Shown one piece after another: positions 8,126-13,637 of a DNA stretch of 13,637 nt (within the stretch, counting starts at the first letter, position 1; each line of letters opens with the position of its first letter). The notes under the pieces were generated by a model. It searched no databases. It was not told where the DNA came from and saw nothing but the letters and a program-made list of their open reading frames with translations. The position numbers and the translations under genes are program-made. The stretch comes from Candidatus Cloacimonadota bacterium. GTDB taxonomy: Bacteria > Cloacimonadota > Cloacimonadia > Cloacimonadales > JAJBBL01. The DNA lies in assembly GCA_020532365.1 (NCBI GenBank), contig JAJBBL010000206.1:1-13637 (forward strand). The letters run 5' to 3'.

Positions 8126-8957
8126 AAATAATCTCGGACAGAGTCGCCTCTCGTTCACTAATTGACATTATCAGGTTATCCTTTATAAAAAAGGAGCGCT
8201 TCGGTGTTGCAGATGTTTGCAAGTTTTTGGAGGTCTCATTATGTTTGATAATCCCGTTCGAAAGCTGGTACTTTTGCAGATAATTGTCAACTTGCCAATA
8301 CCCTTCAAGTTTCTCCTCAAGCTTACCGAAAGAATTGTGAATGTAAGTAGTATCGGTCTTCTTATCGTAAATGGTGACGTTATACCTGGTCACACTTATA
8401 CTTGAAGGCTCGACAAACTGAAACTTACCGAACCGATAGATAATCTCCTTAAAGCTATCATCATAGATGACCACCTCATTTGTAGTAGCATCATAAATGT
8501 ATAACGCTCCATCTCTCGATATATCGAAAAGGGTGGGGTTGTTCAGTTCGTTTAGAGCGAATGTTTCAAGGTGCATTCCGCTACTATCAAACTTTTTAAT
8601 CTTTTTCTGAAAGCTATCAAGGGCGAGCAGTCTACCGTTAAATGTAGTCGTGATGTCTGAGAGCTTTGTGAAGTTACTCTCTCCAAACCCGAGCCCACCG
8701 ATAGTGTTTATCCTCTTACTATCTTGATAGAGGTGTATCTGATTACTCCCCGCCTCCCAAACATAGAGTCGGTTATCGAGCTTTGAGCAGGCGATCTTTT
8801 CAGGTCGAAACGGCAGGTGAATGGATTGAACCTCTTTAGTATCAACAGGGTGCCGTTTAACTCTCAACTCTGTGTTAACACTACACGCAAAGAGCGAAAA
8901 TATAGCGATAAACAAAGCTATACAGTTTTTTATGCGTGGTAGTTTAACGTCATCCAT
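8112..8957 (-). CDS. Predicted lipoprotein with beta-propeller-like (NHL-type) repeats
   Basis: The 281-residue product has a signal peptide with hydrophobic core at about 11-22 and the lipobox LFAC, giving C25 as the likely lipidated residue. The remainder shows recurring strand patterns such as KLDNRLYVWEAGSNQIHLY, DITTTFNGRLLALDSFQKKI and DISRDGALYIYDATTNEVV (each a 'where am I, what is stored' blade-like unit). These are typical of NHL or six-bladed propeller proteins, and such domains usually mediate protein binding. No catalytic motif is seen. An AGGGAG ribosome binding site precedes the ATG, which lies 17 nt after the recJ stop. Its 3' end overlaps lnt by 14 nt, so a probable lipoprotein is coupled to the enzyme that completes lipoproteins. 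In outline this resembles the BamB idea, but similarity to BamB is not claimed. Confidence 0.75.
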   Translation of the reverse strand: MDDVKLPRIKNCIALFIAIFSLFACSVNTELRVKRHPVDTKEVQSIHLPFRPEKIACSKLDNRLYVWEAGSNQIHLYQDSKRINTIGGLGFGESNFTKLSDITTTFNGRLLALDSFQKKIKKFDSSGMHLETFALNELNNPTLFDISRDGALYIYDATTNEVVIYDDSFKEIIYRFGKFQFVEPSSISVTRYNVTIYDKKTDTTYIHNSFGKLEEKLEGYWQVDNYLQKYQLSNGIIKHNETSKNLQTSATPKRSFFIKDNLIMSISEREATLSEIIYEKK

Positions 8958-8974
8958 TTCAGAACTCCCTTATT

Positions 8975-10699
8975 CTATTTCGGTGGTATTTGGATATCTT
9001 TAATCCTTCCTTGGATGCTTACTTTTTCTTGCCAGGTATTGGTTTCAAGGGTGTACGCAATATGTATTTCAGCGTTTTTCTTCAACAATGGAAGGTAATC
9101 TCCAAAATTGAATCCGATAAGATCGAGTTCACACCCATCCTTTTTCACTTTAAGCTTAAGATGATTACGTCCTACGTTAAAGGGATGAGCGTCAATCATA
9201 ACATTTTTAGTGGCAAAAACAGGCCTACTGTTTCCAGTGCCGAAAGGTGCAAATTTATCAAGCCAATCGACCAAATTATGGTTAATATCGTAAAGTTCAA
9301 TTTCTTTGTCTATGTTTAGTGGTGGTTTCAAGAGCTCTTTTGTGAGCTTACTTTGTGCAACAGCTGCAAGTAGGTTTTCAAATTTATCAAGATACTCGGT
9401 CAGAATCGAGAAGCCTACTGCATAACGGTGTCCACCAAAGGTTTCTAACAGGTCTTCCACACTACTCAAAGCTTCAAAAAGATCAAAGTCAACGATACTC
9501 CTACCAGAGCCGCTACCCACCCCCTCTTTAAAGGAAATCATTAAGGTTGGACGGTAGTATTTCTCCACCAATTTGGATGCGACTATGCCGATGACACCGG
9601 GATGCCAGCTATCAGATGATACTACTAAACAGGGGGTCTCTTCCATATTCTTATACTTCTTTTCAATGATTTCACAAGCCTCTTGGAATGTTCTTTGATC
9701 TATTTGTTGGCGTATAGAGTTCTCTCTTTGAATTATTTGAGCCAATTCAATACTCTTTTCGGGACTGGTAGAGATCATCAGCTCCACCGCTCGCATTGCG
9801 CTACCCATACGCCCAGCTGCATTGATTCTTGGCGCTATGCCAAAAATAATGTTAGAGGCAGTCAGCTGTTTTTCAGCCAACCCCGCAACTGATATTAAAG
9901 CGTTCATCCCGATATTTTTCTTCTGGATCAATCTTTCCAAACCTATGCTGGCAAAGATTCTGTTCTCACCAAAAAGGGGTACAATATCGGCAATAGTGCC
10001 AACTGCGACCAAATCTAAAAATCGGTGTGTATTCTCTTCATTATCGACGCCGAGTCGCTTGTACAGACCCATCAACAGTTTATAGGCTACCCCTACTCCT
10101 GCCAACTCTTTGAAAGGGTAAGGGCATTCGTTCATTTTGGCGTTGATAATTGTAAGCGCATTAGGGAGTACCTCTTTTGGGTTATGGTGATCGGTTACGA
10201 TTATATCCATCCCATAACTGTTAATCAGATCCACCTCTTGCACGGCGTTGATACCACAGTCGACGCTAATTATGAGTTTAGCCCCTTCATCTCTAATTTG
10301 TTCGATGCCAGACATTGAAAGACCGTATCCATCAATCATCCGGTGTGGAATATAAAAGTTAACGTTCCCACCAACCCTTCTGAGCCCTAAGTATAATAGC
10401 GCGGTCGAGGTTGTACCGTCAACGTCATAGTCACCGTAAATTGTTATCAACTCGCCTCTTTCGATAGCTTCTATGATTCTATTTACCGCCTTCTCCATTC
10501 CTAAAAGCAGGAAAGGGTCGTGCGCTCTATCTAACGTAGGGTTGAGGAAGTTATCTATCTCTTCTAAATTATCCATCCCACGCTGAATCAATAAAGTCGC
10601 AATCGCTTGTGGACATTTAAAATTCTCTATTATCTGTTGTTGAATCGCTATCTGTTCTTCTTCTAAGGCAGGCGCGATATTCCATCTCTTTTCCATCAT
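8975..10699 (-). CDS. recJ: Single-stranded-DNA-specific exonuclease RecJ
   Basis: RecJ is a cytoplasmic 5'-3' exonuclease on single-stranded DNA, used in recombination, mismatch and base-excision repair. The 574-residue length is standard. The DHH domain shows YGDYDVDGTTS (88-98) with metal ligands D90, D92 and D94, SVDCGI (145-150) with D147, VTDHHNP (168-174) and GTIADIVPL (about 234-242). RINAAGRMGSA (291-301) follows. The DHHA1 part has SWHPGVIGIVASK (364-376), GSGSGRS (395-401) and FGGHRYAVGF (421-430). An OB-like C-terminal domain closes the protein. Two adjacent ATGs, at 10699 and 10696, follow AAGGATT. The second has the better spacing, so residue M2 may be the real start. It is the first gene of the long minus-strand run. 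The 293 nt upstream of it hold the peroxiredoxin terminator and no evident gene or convincing promoter. Confidence 0.97.
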   Translation of the reverse strand: MMEKRWNIAPALEEEQIAIQQQIIENFKCPQAIATLLIQRGMDNLEEIDNFLNPTLDRAHDPFLLLGMEKAVNRIIEAIERGELITIYGDYDVDGTTSTALLYLGLRRVGGNVNFYIPHRMIDGYGLSMSGIEQIRDEGAKLIISVDCGINAVQEVDLINSYGMDIIVTDHHNPKEVLPNALTIINAKMNECPYPFKELAGVGVAYKLLMGLYKRLGVDNEENTHRFLDLVAVGTIADIVPLFGENRIFASIGLERLIQKKNIGMNALISVAGLAEKQLTASNIIFGIAPRINAAGRMGSAMRAVELMISTSPEKSIELAQIIQRENSIRQQIDQRTFQEACEIIEKKYKNMEETPCLVVSSDSWHPGVIGIVASKLVEKYYRPTLMISFKEGVGSGSGRSIVDFDLFEALSSVEDLLETFGGHRYAVGFSILTEYLDKFENLLAAVAQSKLTKELLKPPLNIDKEIELYDINHNLVDWLDKFAPFGTGNSRPVFATKNVMIDAHPFNVGRNHLKLKVKKDGCELDLIGFNFGDYLPLLKKNAEIHIAYTLETNTWQEKVSIQGRIKDIQIPPK

Positions 10700-10930
10700 A
10701 ATCCTTTATCTATATATTTATTTATTGTGTCATTTGAGGGGAAACAAAGCTCGAAGCTCATAACAAACTTCGATAAACAAGGCAATTCCACCTCAACGAT
10801 ATGTTTTTATAAACTCCCTTGTTGTAAAGAACTAATTTCCTACCACTGTTTTGAAATCAGAACTGAAATGGTAGAAGCACAGCTTAGCGTTCATACTCTA
10901 CAGTAGTTTTACAAAGAGTGTTAAAGATAT

Positions 10931-10969
10931 AAAAAAGCCTGTCGGGTACGCGTTGTATCCGACAGGCTT
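10931..10969 (-). terminator. Intrinsic terminator of the peroxiredoxin gene
   Basis: On the minus strand the arm AAGCCTGTCGG (10969-10959) pairs perfectly with CCGACAGGCTT (10945-10935). The pairing continues inward through one G-U and three Watson-Crick pairs to a 5-nt loop at 10954-10950, giving about 15 bp in all. It is followed on that strand by a run of T ending at 10931. It lies 23 nt past the peroxiredoxin stop. On the plus strand no T-run follows, so it is one-directional. Confidence 0.93.
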
Positions 10970-10992
10970 AAGACTTATTAAAGTCGCTTTAG

Positions 10993-11661
10993 TTATACTT
11001 TCTTATGGCAGAACCACCAGTCAAGGCACACGTGTTCACCCTGCTCAGCTTTCTCCAATCTCTCTTTAGCTCCATATACGTCAGTTGCAGGTGGTACAAT
11101 AACTCTATCTTTAAGAGTATCGTTGTTAGGCCAATCGGCTGGCATTGCAACACGGTTTTTATCTGCAAACTGCATAGCTCTAACAGATCTAAGAATTTCT
11201 TCCATATTTCTACCTAACTCTTGTGGGTAGTAGAAGATAATCCTAATGGCACCTTTATCGTCTACGATGAATACGGCGCGAACTGTGTTAGTCCCTTTGC
11301 CTGGGTGGATTAATCCCATAGTCTCGGCTACTGCTCCAGTATCGGCTATGATTGGGAATTCAATCTCAACACCCATATTGTCTTTGATCCATTCTTCCCA
11401 CTTAATATGTGAGAATACTTGGTCAACACTAAGTCCGATCAGTTCAGTATTGAGCTCTTTGAACTTCGGATAAAGCTTTTGAAAAGCTACGAACTCGGTT
11501 GTACATACTGGGGTAAAGTCACCTGGATGACTGAATAAAACAAACCATTTGCCAGCATAAGCATCAGGCAAAGTCATCGGTCCACGGGTAGTTTGAACTA
11601 CCATCTGCGGGAACTTATCACCTAATAAAGGCATTCCTTTTTTCTCTTCTCTGTTTTCCAT
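10993..11661 (-). CDS. Peroxiredoxin, Prx6/AhpC-TSA type with C-terminal cysteine pair
   Basis: This cytoplasmic thiol peroxidase would reduce H2O2 and organic or peroxynitrite peroxides. The 222-residue protein has the peroxidatic block HPGDFTPVCTTE with C53, preceded by the conserved P and T, and RAVFIVDDKGAIR in the middle. The C-terminal extension ends VCLDWWFCHKK, giving C212 and C218. The spacing C53/C212/C218 matches the archaeal ApTPx type (C50, C207, C213), where a C-terminal cysteine acts as resolving residue, rather than the one-Cys mammalian Prx6. The gene stands alone: a clear AAGGAG ribosome binding site, its own downstream hairpin terminator, and a promoter candidate upstream. 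In an anaerobe it would serve oxidative defence. No thioredoxin reductase-like partner is in the window. Confidence 0.95.
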   Translation of the reverse strand: MENREEKKGMPLLGDKFPQMVVQTTRGPMTLPDAYAGKWFVLFSHPGDFTPVCTTEFVAFQKLYPKFKELNTELIGLSVDQVFSHIKWEEWIKDNMGVEIEFPIIADTGAVAETMGLIHPGKGTNTVRAVFIVDDKGAIRIIFYYPQELGRNMEEILRSVRAMQFADKNRVAMPADWPNNDTLKDRVIVPPATDVYGAKERLEKAEQGEHVCLDWWFCHKKV

Positions 11662-11709
11662 TTGTTACTCCTTGCGTTCGATCGGTCGTCGAACAGATTT
11701 AATTGATAC

Positions 11710-11738
11710 TAATTACAATACAATATAACACACGTCAA
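11710..11738 (-). promoter_or_regulatory. Possible sigma70-type promoter for the peroxiredoxin gene
   Basis: On the minus strand TTGACG (11738-11733) is followed after 17 nt by TAATTA (11715-11710). The -35 fits well but the -10 is poor, and the region is so AT-rich that other -10 choices (TATATT, TAGTAT) exist at worse spacing. The position, about 50 nt upstream of the start codon, is right for a single-gene unit. Low-confidence call. Confidence 0.35.
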
Positions 11739-12002
11739 AAAAAAAGCAACAGAAAAAATACGATTAAGTTTTGTAGAGAATATTTTGCTCCGCCTGTCAG
11801 AGCTTTTTCGTTTGAATATCACGGAAATATTATGAGCCAGAATTGCAGTGTCCATTATCCCTTTTTAACTTCACAACCTCAAAACTCCGCAACCCTGAAT
11901 TGCCTTCTTGCTTCTCTCTCCTTTTTCTTTGTTTGTTTTGTTACCTATACGCGTCAGGTGTTAACCGTTTACCCGTTGAATCACCACTCATCTCATCCTT
12001 GA

Positions 12003-12021
12003 TTTTTCTTTTCTTTTTAAT
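12003..12021. repeat. Pyrimidine-rich 19-nt direct repeat, copy 1
   Basis: TTTTTCTTTTCTTTTTAAT occurs here and again, identically, 95 nt downstream. It is followed by TGGATAATCTGCC. Read on the minus strand, the block is GCAGATTA.. then AATTAAAAAGAAAAGAAAAA, a style seen in short dispersed intergenic repeats. Confidence 0.7.
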
Positions 12022-12097
12022 TGGATAATCTGCCAGCATTCGCTATGCGTAAACCTATGCCTGCTGAACTATCCCACCAACCTAACCCTTAATGTCC

Positions 12098-12116
12098 TTT
12101 TTCTTTTCTTTTTAAT
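12098..12116. repeat. Pyrimidine-rich 19-nt direct repeat, copy 2
   Basis: Identical to the copy at 12003-12021. It is followed by CTGCGTAATCGGCG and GATCCGCG, which on the minus strand reads as CGCGGATC..CGATTACGCAGATTAAAAAG. This resembles the GGATTA/CAGATTA short dispersed sequences found between genes in many bacteria. I cannot check whether it is repeated elsewhere in this genome. Confidence 0.7.
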
Positions 12117-12319
12117 CTGCGTAATCGGCGAGATCCGCGTGAGACTTTTTTCACTTCAAAACTCTGCTCTGGCTGCTTGCTACACCTCCTGTACACCGCT
12201 ATTGTTTTCAAGTATGCTATGTGATATAAAACAGAGTTATTATTTACCTTTATAACTTATCCTATTCTATTAGTTAATACCGAACGAGTGAAAATAGTTT
12301 AATAAAATGAAAGTAAAGC

Positions 12320-12347
12320 TTGACAGCAAAAGTTAAGCAAGTATTAT
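12320..12347 (+). promoter_or_regulatory. Strong sigma70-type promoter for the leader ORF and GLUG gene
   Basis: TTGACA (12320-12325) is a perfect -35 element. After 16 nt comes TATTAT (12342-12347), 5 of 6 matches to the -10 consensus. Transcription would start near 12354, only a few nucleotides before the GGGAGG ribosome binding site at 12361. It points toward the surface-protein gene and would give that gene an untranslated or leader region of about 310 nt. Confidence 0.65.
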
Positions 12348-12374
12348 TGGCTCAACGTTAGGGAGGTAATAATA

Positions 12375-12506
12375 GTGTTTAGAGTTAAAAAAGGTAGTTT
12401 GATTTTTAGCTTGATAGAGCCTGAAATAGATAGGCTACCTACCTACCTACCTACCTACCTACCTACCTACCTATCTATCTATCGTTACAGTTATATCTAT
12501 ATCTAA
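12375..12506 (+). CDS. 43-codon leader ORF crossing a tetranucleotide repeat (hypothetical)
   Basis: A GTG at 12375 is preceded by GGGAGG (12361-12366), with 8 nt between GGAGG and the GTG, an ideal arrangement. The promoter at 12320-12347 lies just upstream. The frame gives a start MFRVKKGSLIFSLIEPEIDR, then LPTYLPTYLPTY encoded by the CTAC repeats, then LSIYRYSYIYI and TAA at 12504-12506. A 12-nt period (three repeat units) explains the LPTY peptide repeat. Because the unit is 4 nt, a change of one unit shifts the frame. With one unit more (or two fewer) the frame stays open to TAA at 12629-12631, about 86 residues in total counting from the GTG. With one unit fewer (or two more) it stops at 12559-12561. 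The product matches no family I know. It may be a leader peptide, a contingency-type switch, or a degraded gene. Confidence 0.5.
   Translation: MFRVKKGSLIFSLIEPEIDRLPTYLPTYLPTYLSIYRYSYIYI
12435..12482. repeat. Tetranucleotide microsatellite (CTAC)9(CTAT)3
   Basis: Nine perfect CTAC units (12435-12470) are followed by three CTAT units (12471-12482). Flanking AGATAGG on the left (12428-12434) is complementary to CCTATCT on the right, so the tract is edged by a short inverted repeat. Tetranucleotide tracts of this length are rare in bacteria outside slipped-strand phase-variable loci, such as the CAAT tracts of Haemophilus lic genes or the TAAA tract upstream of Neisseria nadA. It lies 184 nt before the start of a secreted repeat protein and inside the leader ORF. 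Confidence 0.95.
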
Positions 12507-12596
12507 AAAAAATAACACATATATCCAATCCATGTTTAGTCCAACGAAAAAGGACTGTTAAATATTATGGAGCCCAAAACCGTTTCATTGCTTCCC

Positions 12597-12622
12597 GACC
12601 TCCAACTTATAAGTTGGAGGTC
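12597..12622. repeat. Perfect 26-bp palindrome before the GLUG gene
   Basis: GACCTCCAACTTA (12597-12609) is followed directly by its exact reverse complement TAAGTTGGAGGTC (12610-12622), 13 bp per arm without a spacer. In RNA it would form a stem of about 11 bp with a 4-nt loop. No T-run follows on the plus strand, so it is not a normal terminator. It could be a protein-binding operator, a leader hairpin, or a REP-like or IS200/IS605-type end. The right arm carries TTGGAGG, the same heptamer as the ribosome binding site of the next gene. Confidence 0.95.
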
Positions 12623-12654
12623 ACCCCATAAAATTAAGAAAAAATAATAAAAAT

Positions 12655-12661
12655 TTGGAGG
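12655..12661 (+). promoter_or_regulatory. Ribosome binding site of the GLUG-protein gene
   Basis: TTGGAGG ends 5 nt before the ATG at 12667, and the match to the 16S tail is strong. The heptamer is identical to one in the right arm of the palindrome (12614-12620) and complementary to CCTCCAA in the left arm (12599-12605). It could therefore pair with the left arm if the palindrome's own stem were open. Confidence 0.85.
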
Positions 12662-12666
12662 ATGCG

Positions 12667-13637
12667 ATGAAAAAGATTGATATTTTATTTGGTTTAGTTT
12701 TACTTGTTATGTTTTTGACTACTGGCTTACTTAATGCTCAGTTTGCAGGTGGTAGCGGAGTAGAAGAAGATCCATATTTGATTGGAACTGCAGCTCATCT
12801 AAACAATGTGCGAAATTACATGGAGGCTTATTTTCTGCAAATAGATGACATTGATCTTACCGGCTATGATTGGGAACCTATAGGTGTTCTGCCGACACCT
12901 GAAGGTGATCAGCCATTTTACGGTACATACAACGGTAATAATTATTTGATTGAAAATTTATCTATAAGTAGTCCAAATCATGATTACATCGGTTTGTTTG
13001 GCTATTCTATAGACGCAGAGTTAAAAAACATAAGGCTTAGCCAAGTTGACATTGATGCCGATTCTGCAATTTGTGTTGGTGCTATCACAGGTATTGCAAT
13101 CAATAGTTTTGTATCCAACTGCTCAGTTGTATCAGGCTCGATCAAGGGTGATAATTTAGTAGGTGGATTAGTTGGCGGTATGGGTACATTATTTCCTTAT
13201 TATGCCAACAATAAATTATCTGATGACGTATCAAAAAAAGCGAATAACAAGTTCAATGTTTATAGCTACTTTGATGAAATGATTGACCAACTTTTGGCAA
13301 ACTTTGTTGGCTTCAATAGTAAGAGTTATTATGATTTTCCCGTATCAAACATAACGAACTCTTCTGCCGATGGTCTTACAATAGAAGGCAATATATCTGT
13401 CGGGGGTATATTAGGTTATCAGTTACATTCCGACGTTAAGATTTGTTATGCTCAAAATGAAATAATTGGTGATGACGAGGTCGGTGGTCTGATAGGGTTT
13501 ATGGAAGGTAGCCTGACATATCAAACATATTCAAGAAGTTCAGTTGAAGCTGGAAATCAGTTAGGCGGATTAATTGGCAAGATGGAAGGCAGTTTATTAG
13601 AAAACAGTTATTCAACGGGCTTAGTAACAGAAACTCA
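12667..13637 (+). CDS. Secreted GLUG-repeat surface protein, N-terminal 323 residues (cut by window edge)
   Basis: The frame is open from ATG 12667 to the window end. Residues 1-24 form a Sec signal peptide: MKKID, a hydrophobic core, and likely cleavage after LNA. The mature part opens FAGGSGVEEDPYLIGTA and HLNNVRN (26-50), a recurring start in large secreted proteins of FCB-type bacteria. Then come DIDLTGYDWEPIG, a fold-like GTYNGNNYLIENL block and YIGLFGY. GLUG-type motifs lie at DNLVGGLVGG (162-171), VGGILGY (245-251), DEVGGLIGF (270-278) and LGGLIGK (299-305). The last three are 27 residues apart, while a longer non-repeat segment (about 173-238) sits after the first. Such proteins usually act at the cell surface, often in adhesion. 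The C-terminal anchoring or sorting domain is outside the window. It is the only protein gene on this strand here apart from the proposed leader ORF. Its leader holds the repeat tract and palindrome described separately. Confidence 0.88.
   Translation, partial: MKKIDILFGLVLLVMFLTTGLLNAQFAGGSGVEEDPYLIGTAAHLNNVRNYMEAYFLQIDDIDLTGYDWEPIGVLPTPEGDQPFYGTYNGNNYLIENLSISSPNHDYIGLFGYSIDAELKNIRLSQVDIDADSAICVGAITGIAINSFVSNCSVVSGSIKGDNLVGGLVGGMGTLFPYYANNKLSDDVSKKANNKFNVYSYFDEMIDQLLANFVGFNSKSYYDFPVSNITNSSADGLTIEGNISVGGILGYQLHSDVKICYAQNEIIGDDEVGGLIGFMEGSLTYQTYSRSSVEAGNQLGGLIGKMEGSLLENSYSTGLVTET

Larger units (their letters stand above)
11739..12319. other. Gene-free stretch at the strand switch
   Basis: About 580 nt between the divergent peroxiredoxin gene and the promoter of the surface-protein leader. 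I see no conserved protein in any frame, no tRNA-like fold and no transposase remnant. A 99-codon frame at 11703-12002 (plus) lacks a ribosome binding site, has low-complexity content and matches no family I know, so I do not call it. The stretch holds a duplicated pyrimidine-rich repeat (listed separately). It also holds a second possible plus-strand promoter, TTGTTT (12202-12207), 17 nt, TATAAA (12225-12230). Confidence 0.6.

Noticed and set aside
8112..8158. GTG at 8158 as the lnt start
   Set aside because: No Shine-Dalgarno precedes it and the added 11 residues have no conserved character; the ATG at 8125 gives the normal family length.
10700..10930. Small RNA or gene between recJ and the peroxiredoxin terminator
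   Set aside because: Only weak inverted pieces such as CTACCA/TGGTAG were found, with no promoter-terminator pair around them.
11703..12002. 99-codon plus-strand open frame in the intergenic region
   Set aside because: No ribosome binding site, low-complexity pyrimidine-rich content, no recognisable family, and it overlaps the peroxiredoxin promoter region.
12435..12482. CRISPR-like array
   Set aside because: The 4-nt units have no spacers and no cas gene is nearby; it is a microsatellite.
12597..12622. Intrinsic terminator before the GLUG gene
   Set aside because: The stem is strong but no T-run follows on the plus strand, and the minus-strand side has no gene to end there.
1..13637. tRNA, rRNA, transposase or prophage genes
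   Set aside because: Read through both strands; none of the usual sequence marks were seen.

Overview
The window looks like a piece of a moderately AT-rich, diderm (Gram-negative-type) bacterial chromosome. The diderm call rests on Lgt, Lnt, two predicted lipoproteins and a Wza-like polysaccharide export protein. The secreted protein at the right edge has a signal peptide, a short 'GGSG..EDPYLI' opening and GLUG repeats. That style is familiar from the FCB superphylum, and I would guess Candidatus Cloacimonadota or a relative. This placement is inference from protein style; no rRNA is present to test it.

Positions 1-10699 hold eleven genes, all on the minus strand and tightly packed. In transcription order they are: recJ; a beta-propeller-like lipoprotein; lnt; a MerR-type regulator; a 155-nt gap; a sugar-nucleotide epimerase/dehydratase; an SLBB/Wza-like export protein; a DegT-type sugar aminotransferase; etfB; lgt; a small lipoprotein; and purB, which runs off the left edge. 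Several junctions overlap (4, 11 and 14 nt), so translational coupling is likely. The common theme is the envelope: lipoprotein lipidation at its first (Lgt) and last (Lnt) steps, two likely lipoprotein substrates, and a three-gene surface-glycan module. EtfB is the outlier. It carries the signature I associate with electron-bifurcating ETFs, but no etfA is next to it.

Positions 10700-11760 hold a separate single-gene unit: a Prx6-type peroxiredoxin with its own ribosome binding site, a possible promoter and a strong intrinsic terminator.

From about 11662 to 12666 there is about 1 kb without a conventional gene, after which the coding strand flips to plus. This is the most interesting part. 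A good sigma70-type promoter (12320-12347) is followed at once by an ideal Shine-Dalgarno and a 43-codon GTG-started ORF that runs straight through a (CTAC)9(CTAT)3 tetranucleotide tract. Next come a perfect 26-bp palindrome and the ribosome binding site of the GLUG-repeat surface protein, which runs off the right edge. The left arm of the palindrome is complementary both to its own right arm and to that ribosome binding site. Changes in repeat number would move the short ORF's stop codon between three places, one of them beyond the palindrome. This reads like a phase-variable leader controlling a surface protein. The parts are visible in the sequence; the regulatory function is inferred.
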